A stretch of 31,659 nucleotides of DNA, from contig DIZZ01000099.1 in the NCBI GenBank assembly GCA_002428045.1, positions 6,904 through 38,562 of the forward strand. Reading direction: 5' to 3'. A model generated the notes under the pieces. The model worked only from the letters and a program-made list of their open reading frames with translations, ran no database searches and was not told where the DNA came from. Origin of the DNA: Verrucomicrobia bacterium UBA6015 (GTDB lineage Bacteria; Verrucomicrobiota; Kiritimatiellia; UBA8416). Positions 14,680-22,512 of the stretch are shown here, one piece after another (position 1 is the stretch's first letter; every line of letters starts with the position of its first letter). Position numbers and translations under genes: made by a program.

Positions 14680-15694
14680 AGCGAGGGCCTCACAGTTGCT
14701 GGACGCATTTGCCGGTACGCGGATTCTGGTGGTGGGTGACCTCATGCTGGATCGGTATGTCTTTGGCTCGGTCAACCGTATTTCCCCGGAGGCCCCGGTT
14801 CCCGTGGTGCATGTCACGCGTGAGGAGTCCCGTCCGGGGGGGGCGTCGAATGTGGCGCTGAACATCAGCGCGTTGGGTGGGCGTAGTACGGTGGCTGGTG
14901 CGCTTGGCCCGGACGATGCCGGGAAGGATCTGAAAGAGGCGTTGCAGAATGCGCAGATCGGCATGGATGGGGTCATGGATGAGGCGACCCTGCGAACAAC
15001 GGTAAAGACGCGGGTCGTGGCCGATCGCCAGCAGGTGGTCCGGGTTGATCGCGAGTTGCCCGCCGCCCGGTTCAGTGCCTGTGTGCAATCGCTTTGCGAT
15101 CGCTTGCCCGCGTTGGTAAAGCAGGCGGATGGGGTGATTATCGAGGATTACGGCAAGGGTATTATTTGCCAACCGGTCGTTGATGCCGTGTTGACGGCAG
15201 CGCGAGAGGCTGGGTGCCCTGTGGGGTTTGACCCGAAGGATAACAACCTGTTGGTCTTGCCATGGCTTACGTTGGCCACCCCAAATTACCGTGAGGCGTG
15301 CCTGGCCGCCGGGTTGCCGGAAGAGCCGCTGGGTAATAACCCAGCAGACTCGCCCACGCTCAAGGCTGCCGGGCGAATCCTGTCGGAGCGCTGGGGGGCG
15401 GCATACCTGATGATCACGCTGGGGGCTCACGGCATGTACCTGTTGCCGCAGGGCGGGGAGGCACGGGTCTTCCCGACCAAGGCGAGGGAGGTCTTTGACG
15501 TGTCTGGAGCGGGGGATACGGTGATTGCCACCGCGATGACAGCACTGGCGTCCGGTGCTTCTTTTGAAGAGGCTGCCGAATTGGCGAATCATGCGGCGGG
15601 TATTGTCGTTGGAAAACTCGGTACGGCGATCTGCTTGCCGGGTGAGTTGTTGGGTTCATTTGAACGTGAAGAGGCTGACGGAGGACGGTGTTGA
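14669..15694 (+). CDS. rfaE1: D-glycero-beta-D-manno-heptose-7-phosphate kinase (stand-alone HldE kinase / RfaE1)
   Basis: Phosphorylates heptose 7-phosphate at C1 to the 1,7-bisphosphate, for ADP-heptose and the LPS inner core. The 341 residues form a PfkB/ribokinase fold: VVGDLMLDRYVFGSVNRISPEAPVPVV, the GGASNVALNISALGG motif, KTRVVADRQQVVRVD, EDYGKG, LITLGAHGM-type strand (MITLGAHGMYL) and the catalytic DVSGAGDTVIA. The cytidylyltransferase half found in enterobacterial HldE is absent, so adenylylation must be done by a separate RfaE2. The ATG at 14669 has GGGGAGG at 14656-14662; an upstream in-frame TTG is unlikely. An 8-G run (14836-14843) encodes part of GGASN. Confidence 0.93.
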   Translation: MLNKARASQLLDAFAGTRILVVGDLMLDRYVFGSVNRISPEAPVPVVHVTREESRPGGASNVALNISALGGRSTVAGALGPDDAGKDLKEALQNAQIGMDGVMDEATLRTTVKTRVVADRQQVVRVDRELPAARFSACVQSLCDRLPALVKQADGVIIEDYGKGIICQPVVDAVLTAAREAGCPVGFDPKDNNLLVLPWLTLATPNYREACLAAGLPEEPLGNNPADSPTLKAAGRILSERWGAAYLMITLGAHGMYLLPQGGEARVFPTKAREVFDVSGAGDTVIATAMTALASGASFEEAAELANHAAGIVVGKLGTAICLPGELLGSFEREEADGGRC

Positions 15695-16443
15695 TGAATG
15701 TAATAGGCGTAATTCCGGCACGGTGGGCGTCCACGCGGCTGCCGGGTAAGAGTCTGGTTCCGTTGTGTGGAAAACCTATGATTCAGCGGGTGGTCGAGCG
15801 TGCCAAGGCCGCGCATTCGCTATCGTCCGTGCTGGTGGCCACCGATGACGCGCGAATCGCCGAGGTGGTCCGCGGATTCGGCGGCGACGTCGTGTTGACG
15901 CGTCCTGATCACCCCTCCGGTACGGATCGGATTGCCGAGGCGGTGGCTGGCGTTCACGCTGATCTTGTGGTGAATATCCAGGGCGATGAACCATTGCTGG
16001 ATCCCGTGTTGATTGATCGGTTGGTTGAGGCGATGCTCGCTGATGCCTCCTGGGATATGGGAACGGCCGCCGCACCCGTGCAAAATAACGAGGATCTGGA
16101 GAGTTCGTCGGTTGTCAAAGTGGTCTGGGGGGCTCAGCATCAGGCGTTGTACTTTTCACGGTCGGTTATCCCGTTTGTCCGTGATGCGCAGGACAAGGGC
16201 ATGAAAGGGCTTTACTGGCGGCATCTGGGACTCTATGCCTACCGGACGGCGTTCCTGCAGACGCTGGTGGCGACCCCGCCTTGCGCATTGGAACTGGCGG
16301 AGAAACTTGAACAGTTGCGGGCGTTATACCTAGGGGCTCGCATGGTGGTGATCGAAACCTCTGATACCGGCATCGGCGTGGATACGCCAGCGGATGTGGA
16401 CCGGGTGGAAAAACGAATACGGGAGTGCGAACAACATGGGTAA
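15694..16443 (+). CDS. kdsB: 3-deoxy-manno-octulosonate cytidylyltransferase (CMP-Kdo synthetase)
   Basis: Activates Kdo with CTP to CMP-Kdo, the donor for LPS inner core. The 249 residues start with GVIPARWASTRLPGKSL, the nucleotide-binding signature. VATDDARIAEVV, RPDHPSGTDRIAEAV, VVNIQGDEPLLDP, KVVWG, the YFSRSVIPFVRD segment and YWRHLGLYAYRTAFL follow, all family motifs. The start is the ATG at 15694, which shares one base with the rfaE1 stop and has GGAGG at 15680-15684. GTG 15688 and TTG 15691 are possible but less well placed. kdsA begins before it ends. Confidence 0.96.
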   Translation: MNVIGVIPARWASTRLPGKSLVPLCGKPMIQRVVERAKAAHSLSSVLVATDDARIAEVVRGFGGDVVLTRPDHPSGTDRIAEAVAGVHADLVVNIQGDEPLLDPVLIDRLVEAMLADASWDMGTAAAPVQNNEDLESSSVVKVVWGAQHQALYFSRSVIPFVRDAQDKGMKGLYWRHLGLYAYRTAFLQTLVATPPCALELAEKLEQLRALYLGARMVVIETSDTGIGVDTPADVDRVEKRIRECEQHG

Positions 16444-17260
16444 TGGGTGCGTGGTTAAGATCGGGAATGTAAGTATCGGTGGCGGTCATCCGCTGGCCTT
16501 GATTGCCGGCCCCTGCGTTATCGAGGGGCGCAAAGCGTGCCTGGCGCTGGCTGAGAAGTTGGTCAAGCTGGCCAGGGAAGCGTCGATCCCCTTTGTGTTC
16601 AAGGCCTCGTATGACAAGGCGAACCGCACCTCGGTCGACTCGTACCGCGGGCCGGGGATCGAGGAGGGGTTGGAGATCCTGGGGGCGATCAAAGCCCGGT
16701 TTGGCGTGCCGGTGCTGACCGACGTGCATACCGAGGAGCAGGCACGACTGGCGGCCAAGGTGGTTGACGCCATCCAGATCCCGGCCTTTCTTTGCCGTCA
16801 GACCGATTTACTCCTAGCCGCAGGCGAGACGGGTATCCCGGTTAACGTCAAGAAGGGGCAGTTTCTCGCGGCGGCGGATATGATCAATGTGATCCGCAAG
16901 ATTGAACACACCGGCAATCGCCAGATCATTCTCACAGAGCGGGGGTCCTCGTTCGGATACCAGAACCTAGTGGCGGATATGCGCAACCTGCCAGCGATGC
17001 GCGACTTCGGTTACCCGGTGACGTTTGACGCCACGCACAGCGTGCAGCGACCGGGCGGTGCCGGCACCGTATCCGGCGGGGATGGTCATCTGGCGCCGGT
17101 GCTTGCCCGTGCAGCGGTGGCGGCGGGGTGCGATGCCGTCTTTATCGAGACTCATCCGAACCCGGCCGAGGCCATGTCGGATGGTGCCAATGCGATTCCC
17201 TTTCGGCTCATGCGTAAACTCTGGCTGGTATTGAGGGCGATTGATGAAGCAGTCCGTTAA
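16436..17260 (+). CDS. kdsA: 3-deoxy-8-phosphooctulonate synthase (Kdo-8-phosphate synthase)
   Basis: Condenses phosphoenolpyruvate with arabinose 5-phosphate to Kdo-8-phosphate. The 274 residues form the TIM barrel with IAGPCVIEG, FKASYDKANRTSVDSYRGPG, LTDVHTEEQA, IQIPAFLCRQTDLL, VNVKKGQFLA, ERGSSFGYQNLVADMRNL and FDATHSVQRPGG. The cysteine in IAGPCVIEG replaces the asparagine of the E. coli enzyme. By the known split of this family it marks the metal-dependent class (as in Aquifex). The ATG at 16436 has GGGAG ten bases upstream and overlaps kdsB by eight bases. The lptC-like gene starts inside its 3' end. Confidence 0.96.
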   Translation: MGNGCVVKIGNVSIGGGHPLALIAGPCVIEGRKACLALAEKLVKLAREASIPFVFKASYDKANRTSVDSYRGPGIEEGLEILGAIKARFGVPVLTDVHTEEQARLAAKVVDAIQIPAFLCRQTDLLLAAGETGIPVNVKKGQFLAAADMINVIRKIEHTGNRQIILTERGSSFGYQNLVADMRNLPAMRDFGYPVTFDATHSVQRPGGAGTVSGGDGHLAPVLARAAVAAGCDAVFIETHPNPAEAMSDGANAIPFRLMRKLWLVLRAIDEAVR

Positions 17261-17693
17261 ACGGTTGATGGCACTGGTGGTCGGTCTGGGTTCCGTCGGC
17301 GTGCTGTTGTTTGCCGCACAGGAACCGATCGAGGATTTGCGCGTTCCGGTGGAGTACTGGCCTGACGGCACCTTGAAGGCCGAACTTTTTGCTGCCCATG
17401 CGTTTGTCCAGCCGGATCAGACCATCACTGCCAGTGGAATTGTGTTTCGTGTCTTTTCGACCAATGCGGTCCAGGAAATGGTGATTACTGCAGAGGATGC
17501 TGTATGTCGTCCGGATCGGGAGGCCGTGTCGTCGAAGACGGCGGTTTCGGTGCAGCGTGGGGATGTGTTGCTGACCGGAACCGGATTTGAGTGGAATGGA
17601 ACGAACATGACGTTGCGCATACTGCAGAACGTCCGGGTCTCGTTGCCGTCGGAATTAATTAAACCGGAGAGGATTGTAAAACGTGAAAAATAA
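17244..17693 (+). CDS. lptC: LptC-like LPS export protein (putative)
   Basis: LptC is a single-pass inner-membrane protein that hands LPS from the LptBFG pump to the periplasmic bridge. The 149 residues have an N-terminal hydrophobic helix (about 8-25, LMALVVGLGSVGVLLFAA) and a beta-rich periplasmic part. In it EYWPDGTLKAELFAAHAF, EMVITAEDAVCRPD and GDVLLTGTGFEWN resemble the LptC/OstA strand pattern. The sequence is divergent and the name rests largely on position: directly before the LptA-like gene and lptB, after kdsA. The ATG at 17244 has GAGGG seven bases upstream; it lies 17 bases inside kdsA. Confidence 0.7.
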   Translation: MKQSVKRLMALVVGLGSVGVLLFAAQEPIEDLRVPVEYWPDGTLKAELFAAHAFVQPDQTITASGIVFRVFSTNAVQEMVITAEDAVCRPDREAVSSKTAVSVQRGDVLLTGTGFEWNGTNMTLRILQNVRVSLPSELIKPERIVKREK

Positions 17694-18201
17694 AATGAGA
17701 TGTTGGCCAGTGCTATTCGTGCTTGGCTGGGTGTGCAGTTCCGTTGCCATCGCTAAACCGCCCGTTGTACTGTCGGGGAAAACCGTGATCACATCGGATG
17801 TCCTGCTGTTTGATTACAATCAAAAGATGTGTGTATTTGAAGGGAATGTACTTGCCAAGGAACCGCGTGTGCAGATGAAAAGCCAGAAGCTGCATGTGTT
17901 CTTTGATGCCAGTAATAACGTCGAATCCGTCGTGGCCACGGAGTCGGTCGAGGTCACGCAAGCGGATCGCGTGGCAACCTGCGGGCGTGCCGTTTATACC
18001 GTGTCGAGCGGGGCGATTACCATGACACAAACCCCAAAACTTACCAGTGGCAATGGTGAAGTCGCTGGCGACAAGATTCAGATTTTTGTCAATTCCCAGA
18101 AAGTCATTGCAACGCCGGGGGCCAGCCTGGTTGTCTTTCCAACGGCGGAGAAGGCATCCAATGATAAACAGCAAAAAGTGAGTGATGTCCCGAAAATGTA
18201 G
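17683..18201 (+). CDS. lptA: LptA/OstA-family periplasmic LPS-binding protein
   Basis: A periplasmic bridge protein for LPS. The 172 residues have a cleavable signal peptide (about 1-24, ending VAIA-K). One OstA-like beta-jellyroll follows: VITSDVLLFDYNQKMCVFEGNVLAKEP, then VQMKSQKLHVFF, VVATESVEVTQADRVATCGRAVYTVSSGAITMTQTPKLTSGNGEVAGDKIQIFV. The runs of 'SD.L.FD....F.GNV' and 'A..A.Y' are characteristic of LptA. It starts with GTG at 17683 (ribosome site GGAGAGG at 17666-17672), overlapping the lptC-like gene by 11 bases. An ATG at 17695 is an alternative. The C-terminal tail is polar and lysine-rich. Confidence 0.85.
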   Translation: MKNKMRCWPVLFVLGWVCSSVAIAKPPVVLSGKTVITSDVLLFDYNQKMCVFEGNVLAKEPRVQMKSQKLHVFFDASNNVESVVATESVEVTQADRVATCGRAVYTVSSGAITMTQTPKLTSGNGEVAGDKIQIFVNSQKVIATPGASLVVFPTAEKASNDKQQKVSDVPKM

Positions 18202-18209
18202 TTTACCTT

Positions 18210-18977
18210 ATGTGGTTAGACGCTATGATGGAACAAATGACAGAGGTAAACGAGACTTGCTTGGTGGAGGCGATGGGGCTGGCGAAATCCTACCGTGGTA
18301 AAACGGTGGTGTCTGACGTCAGCATCCGCGTCATGCCGGGCGAGATCGTCGGACTGCTAGGACCGAATGGTGCTGGCAAAACGACCTCTTTCTATATGAT
18401 CGTGGGGTTGGTCAAGGCGGATGGCGGGCGGGTGTTGTTCAAGGGGCAGGACATCACGGCTAAACCGATGTACAAACGGGCACGGATGGGGATCGGGTAT
18501 CTTTCGCAGGAACCGTCTATTTTTCGCAAGTTGACCGTAAGGGAGAATGTGCTGGCCATTTTGGAAACGATGAATTTATCGCGAGGCGAGATGCGTTCCC
18601 GTCTGGATGCGTTGTTGGAGGAGCTAGATCTTGCGAGACTTGCCAACCAGCGTGCCTTTACCCTCAGCGGTGGCGAGCGCCGGCGTCTTGAGATCACGCG
18701 GGCGCTGGTGACCAATCCGGCGATCCTGATGCTTGACGAGCCGTTCAGCGGGGTGGATCCGTTGGCCGTGGCGGATGTGCAGCGTATTATTATGCAGCTT
18801 CAGCGGCGCGGACTCGGTATATTGATCACCGATCATAATGTGCGCGAGACCTTGGCGATTGTGGACCGTGCCTACCTGCTTTACGAGGGCAAAGTGCTGA
18901 GGGAGGGCGCGAGCTCGTTCCTGATCAACGATCAAATGAGTCGTGAGCTTTATCTGGGTACCGAATTCAAGATGTAA
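18210..18977 (+). CDS. lptB: LPS export ABC transporter ATP-binding protein
   Basis: The cytoplasmic ATPase that drives LPS extraction with LptF/LptG. From the ATG at 18210, 255 residues, Walker A is GPNGAGKTT (51-59). The Q-loop region is GYLSQEPSIFRKLTV, the signature LSGGERRRLEI, Walker B ILMLDEPF, followed by SGVDPLAV and the switch region ITDHNVRETL. LSQEPSIFRKLTVRENV and the TDHNVRE string are typical of LptB rather than other ABC proteins. No strong ribosome site is visible; further ATGs at 18225, 18228 and 18237 could be the start. It lies eight bases after lptA. Confidence 0.96.
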   Translation: MWLDAMMEQMTEVNETCLVEAMGLAKSYRGKTVVSDVSIRVMPGEIVGLLGPNGAGKTTSFYMIVGLVKADGGRVLFKGQDITAKPMYKRARMGIGYLSQEPSIFRKLTVRENVLAILETMNLSRGEMRSRLDALLEELDLARLANQRAFTLSGGERRRLEITRALVTNPAILMLDEPFSGVDPLAVADVQRIIMQLQRRGLGILITDHNVRETLAIVDRAYLLYEGKVLREGASSFLINDQMSRELYLGTEFKM

Positions 18978-19001
18978 CATAACACAAAACAGAAGGGGGC
19001 A

Positions 19002-19334
19002 ATGATGTCGATTGAAGTGACCGTCAGGCATTTGGATGGGGCACCAGGCGCGAAGAAATATGCCGAGGAGCGTGCGGCGAAACTGATGGAGATGTTTCCG
19101 CGTGTCGAGCATGTCCATGTGATTTTGAATGTGGAAAAGCACCGTTGCATCGCCGAGGTTGTGGTCCAAGCCAAGAATCATATCCACGTCGAGGCGGACG
19201 AAACCAGTGATAGCCTTGGCAATTCGATGGATGTCGCGTTTGACCGTGCGGAAAAACAGTTGCGCAAGTTGCGCGAGAAGATTCAGGATCACCGGGTGAA
19301 GCCGGGTGAGATCGAGGAGCTCAAGGGCCTTTAG
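19002..19334 (+). CDS. hpf: Ribosome hibernation promoting factor (short HPF/YfiA type)
   Basis: Binds the 30S decoding region and helps ribosomes pair in stationary phase. The 110 residues fit the short form: IEVTVRHLDGAPGAKKYAEERAAKLMEMFPRVEHVHVIL, VEKHRCIAEVVVQAKNHIHVEADETSDSLGNSMDVAFDRAEKQLRKLREKI, a clear S30AE domain with no long C-terminal dimerisation domain. A good AGAAGGGGG precedes the ATG; a second ATG at 19005 is possible. In Proteobacteria hpf follows rpoN; here it directly follows lptB and precedes hprK. Confidence 0.94.
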   Translation: MMSIEVTVRHLDGAPGAKKYAEERAAKLMEMFPRVEHVHVILNVEKHRCIAEVVVQAKNHIHVEADETSDSLGNSMDVAFDRAEKQLRKLREKIQDHRVKPGEIEELKGL

Positions 19335-19366
19335 GACGATTGTGAAATGGTAGAAGGACGGTTGAT

Positions 19367-20338
19367 ATGGCAGTAAAAGATCAAGCAAACAAGCGCACGG
19401 TGAAGGTCTCGGATTTCCTTTCGGCGGGCTCGGAACGGCTCAAGCTGGAGGTGCTTGGCGGATCGTCAGGCTTGTCGCGCTTGATTGGCGAGGCGGCCAT
19501 CAACCGTCCCGGTTTGGGGCTGGCAGGCTTCTTTAAGTATTTTCCTGAACAGCGCATACAGGTCATTGGCTTGGCTGAGCATGCCTTCCTTGATGCAATG
19601 AGTGAAGCCGATCGGTCGAAACGATCGGAGGATCTGTTTGCCATGAAAGTGCCCTGTATCGTGTTCACACGTGGAAAACGGGTTCATCCAGAGATTCTCG
19701 CCCTGGCGGAAAAATACAAGGTAGCGGTGCTGCGGACACCGCTAATTACCAAGCACTTCGTCAATGCGGCGACGATTATCATGGAAAACCTATGGGCGCC
19801 CCGCCAGAAAATCCAGGGAACTATGGTCGAAATCATGGGGATCGGGGTGTTGATCGAGGGCACCTCTGGGGTCGGCAAGAGCGATACGGCCTTGGCGCTG
19901 GTACAACGGGGGCATAGCCTTGTCGCGGATGACATCACCTCGCTGCGCCGGGATACCTCGGGCGCCTTGATTGCTTCGCCTGTCAAGGTCACGCAGTATC
20001 ACATGGAGATTCGTGGTCTAGGGATCATCCATGTGCCGAGCCTGTTTGGGGTGGCATCGGTGCGTGAGGAGAAGAAGCTCGATTTGGTGGTGACCCTGTG
20101 CTCGCGCGGCAAGGAGCCGGAGTGCGATGGTTTACAGTCCAAGACCAACATGCGCCATTTCCTCGGGGTTGATGTCCCGCAGGTCTTTGTGACAGTAGAA
20201 CCCGGACGGGATCTTGCCAATGTGGTTGAGACGGCAGCGTTGAATATGAAATTGCTGCGCCTTGGTCATGACGCCGAAAAGGAATTGGATGAGCGGCTGA
20301 TGTCGCTGCTCAGTGAGGGTCGTAACGCCAGCGAGTAG
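19367..20338 (+). CDS. hprK: HPr kinase/phosphorylase
   Basis: Phosphorylates and dephosphorylates HPr on its regulatory serine. The 323 residues have the N-terminal domain (about 1-140) and a kinase domain with the P-loop GTSGVGKS (165-172). LVQRGHSLVADD follows, then the signature MEIRGLGIIHVPSLFG and the C-terminal VTVEPGRDLANVVETAALN. Length is typical (300-330). The gene directly precedes ptsH, whose product carries the target serine. This supports a functional pair. No sugar-specific PTS permease is in the window, so a regulatory role, rather than sugar uptake, is plausible but not proven. Confidence 0.96.
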   Translation: MAVKDQANKRTVKVSDFLSAGSERLKLEVLGGSSGLSRLIGEAAINRPGLGLAGFFKYFPEQRIQVIGLAEHAFLDAMSEADRSKRSEDLFAMKVPCIVFTRGKRVHPEILALAEKYKVAVLRTPLITKHFVNAATIIMENLWAPRQKIQGTMVEIMGIGVLIEGTSGVGKSDTALALVQRGHSLVADDITSLRRDTSGALIASPVKVTQYHMEIRGLGIIHVPSLFGVASVREEKKLDLVVTLCSRGKEPECDGLQSKTNMRHFLGVDVPQVFVTVEPGRDLANVVETAALNMKLLRLGHDAEKELDERLMSLLSEGRNASE

Positions 20339-20360
20339 GCTGTTCGGTAGAGCGGATAAT

Positions 20361-20627
20361 ATGATGCGCGAGTTTAAAATCACCAATCAATACGGTATCC
20401 ATGCCCGGCCTGCCGCCCTGTTTGTGAAGGCGGCGTCGCGGTTTGATGCCGAGGTCAGCGTCGAGAAGGACGGTATGGTGGTGTCTGGCAAAAGCATCAT
20501 GGGGCTGATGACCTTGGAGGCCGGGCGCGGATCGGTGCTGCGGGTCACGGCGGACGGTGCCGACTGTGAAGAGGCGTTGGATCACCTGGAGGATCTCGTG
20601 GTGGTTCGTAAGTTCGATGAGGATTGA
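20361..20627 (+). CDS. ptsH: Phosphocarrier protein HPr
   Basis: The small phosphocarrier between enzyme I and PTS targets. From ATG 20361 it has 88 residues. The phospho-histidine is His14 in YGIHARPAALFV. The regulatory serine is Ser45 in GKSIMGLMTLEA, the site for HPr kinase. Both sites are intact, consistent with the neighbouring hprK and ptsI genes. A longer in-frame start at 20313 lies within hprK and is unlikely. AGAGCGGA is the only ribosome-site-like sequence. Two adjacent ATGs (20361, 20364) leave the exact start open. Confidence 0.95.
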   Translation: MMREFKITNQYGIHARPAALFVKAASRFDAEVSVEKDGMVVSGKSIMGLMTLEAGRGSVLRVTADGADCEEALDHLEDLVVVRKFDED

Positions 20628-20629
20628 TA

Positions 20630-22405
20630 ATGTCAGCAGTGGCGAACAGCAGGAATCGAACGTTTCATGGTATTGGCGTATCTCCCGGTGTCGCTGCCGG
20701 TCCGGCGCTACTGCTTTTTCCTGATGTGCTACAGGTTTCCGAACGGTCTATCCAGGCTGCGGATGTGCCGGGCGAGATTGTGCGCTTCGAGGATGCGCTG
20801 ATTGAAACCCGCGGCCAGATCCAGCAGATCCAGGACGCCATGAGCGGTCAGACACGAGCACAGGATGCATCGATTCTCGATGCTCATCTAATGGTTCTCG
20901 ATGACCGCACGTTTATCGAGGAGGTCATCGGATGGGTACGGGAAAAGCTCAGGAATATTGAGTATGCGGTACAGGAGGGTACCAATAAATACGCCAGTGT
21001 GCTGGAGGCGGTCGAGGATGACTACCTTCGGGAACGGGTCGCGGATGTACGTGATGTGGGCCGGCGGATCCTGCGTAATCTGACGGGGCGCGCTGCCGAT
21101 TCGACGTTTTCCATGGCCGCCGGCCATTTGATCGTTGCCCATGATCTAGCTCCGTCGGAAACCGCTTCCTTGCCAAAAGACAAGATCTTGGGTTTTGCTA
21201 CGGATCTTGGCAGTCCGACCTCCCACACTGCCGTCATGGCCCGGGCGCTGGAGCTTCCCGCCGTGGTTGGGCTGCACGATGTCAGCCGCCACATTCATCC
21301 CGGTGATCATGTCCTGATTGATGGGAACAAGGGTGTGTTTATCCTCAATCCGGACGAGGAGCAGCTAAAGACCTATGGCAAGTTGGCCGAGGTCCGTCGC
21401 TCGATTGAAGCCGGTCTGGTGAATCTCCAGCACGAACCGGCCATCACCAAGGACGGCCGTGCCATCGTCCTGGCGGCCAACGCCGAGGGGCCGGAAGATG
21501 TTGATGCGATTCTTCAATATGGCGCTCGGGGAATTGGCCTGTTGCGTTCTGAATTCCTGCATCTGACGCGTAATCGTTTGCTTTCGGAAGAGGAACAGGG
21601 GGATGTTTACACCCGGATTGCCGCACGACTGGCGCCTGATCCGGTCATTATCCGTACGTTGGATCTGGGTGGCGATAAATTCTTCGGTGATGTGCGAGGG
21701 GCGAAAGAACTCAATCCGTTTCTCGGGCTGCGATCCATTCGGCTCTCGCTCCGGCATCCAGATTACTTCAAACAACAACTACGAGCCATCCTGCGCGCCA
21801 GTGTTCATGGGAATGTGCGGCTCATGTATCCGATGATCAGCAGTGTCGGTGAGATCCTGCAGGCCAATCAGCATCTACGAGACGCCATGGGGGAGCTGAC
21901 CTCGATCGGCGTTGTCTTTGATCGCGACATCCAGATCGGAGCCATGATTGAAGTGCCTGCGGCGGCGCTGGCGGCGCATATCATTGCCAAGCATGTTGAC
22001 TTCCTGAGCATCGGAACGAACGACCTTATCCAGTATACGATGGCGGTGGATCGCGGTAATGAACGGGTCGCTTATCTTTACGAGCCGACCCATCCCTCCG
22101 TGCTTGCGCTCATCGATATGACGGTCAAGGCGGCCCATGCCCAAGGCATCTGGGTGGGGCTGTGCGGCCAGATGGCTGCCGACCCGTTGATGACCGCGTT
22201 GCTGCTGGGGCTTGGTATCGATGAGCTCAGTGTCAGTCCGCGGGCGGTGCCGCTTGTAAAGGATGCATTGCGTAGTTTGCATTTCGGTCAGGCTTCCGAA
22301 CTGGCGAGGGAAGCGTTGGCCTGCGAAACGGCGGCCGAGGTGCTGGAGAAGTGTCGGCGATTGACTCGCGAGACGGCTCCTGAAATCATGGCGTTGATTG
22401 ATTGA
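20630..22405 (+). CDS. ptsI: Phosphoenolpyruvate-protein phosphotransferase (PTS enzyme I)
   Basis: Takes phosphate from phosphoenolpyruvate to a histidine and on to HPr. The 591 residues begin FHGIGVSPGVAAGPALLL. The active histidine is His199 in SPTSHTAVMARALELPAVVG. The PEP-binding part has GARGIGLLRSEFLHL, RTLDLGGDKF, NPFLGLRSIRLSL, MIEVPAAAL, FLSIGTNDLIQYTMAVDRGNE and the cysteine loop VGLCGQMAADP. Length fits classical EI (about 570) rather than the GAF-containing PtsP. ATG 20630 has GAGG upstream and lies two bases after the ptsH stop. Confidence 0.96.
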   Translation: MSAVANSRNRTFHGIGVSPGVAAGPALLLFPDVLQVSERSIQAADVPGEIVRFEDALIETRGQIQQIQDAMSGQTRAQDASILDAHLMVLDDRTFIEEVIGWVREKLRNIEYAVQEGTNKYASVLEAVEDDYLRERVADVRDVGRRILRNLTGRAADSTFSMAAGHLIVAHDLAPSETASLPKDKILGFATDLGSPTSHTAVMARALELPAVVGLHDVSRHIHPGDHVLIDGNKGVFILNPDEEQLKTYGKLAEVRRSIEAGLVNLQHEPAITKDGRAIVLAANAEGPEDVDAILQYGARGIGLLRSEFLHLTRNRLLSEEEQGDVYTRIAARLAPDPVIIRTLDLGGDKFFGDVRGAKELNPFLGLRSIRLSLRHPDYFKQQLRAILRASVHGNVRLMYPMISSVGEILQANQHLRDAMGELTSIGVVFDRDIQIGAMIEVPAAALAAHIIAKHVDFLSIGTNDLIQYTMAVDRGNERVAYLYEPTHPSVLALIDMTVKAAHAQGIWVGLCGQMAADPLMTALLLGLGIDELSVSPRAVPLVKDALRSLHFGQASELAREALACETAAEVLEKCRRLTRETAPEIMALID

Positions 22406-22512
22406 TTTGCTTTTCGCTCGCTTTTGTCGTTGGTTTTAGGGATTATCCCCATTTGAAAATATATCGCTTTGGATAGTGCGGTATGGATGCTTGTAAAAAG
22501 AAAGGAAATATC
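22406..22512 (+). promoter_or_regulatory. metK leader with short palindrome
   Basis: This 107-base gap separates ptsI from metK. It has AT-rich sequence, a near-perfect palindrome GGGATTATCCC at 22439-22449 and TTGAAA at 22453-22458. No -10 box at normal distance is obvious. No SAM riboswitch fold that I recognise fits in the space. It probably holds the metK-ahcY promoter. Confidence 0.35.

Noticed and set aside
22406..22512. SAM riboswitch upstream of metK
   Set aside because: The gap is short and I could not find the conserved helices of any SAM riboswitch class.
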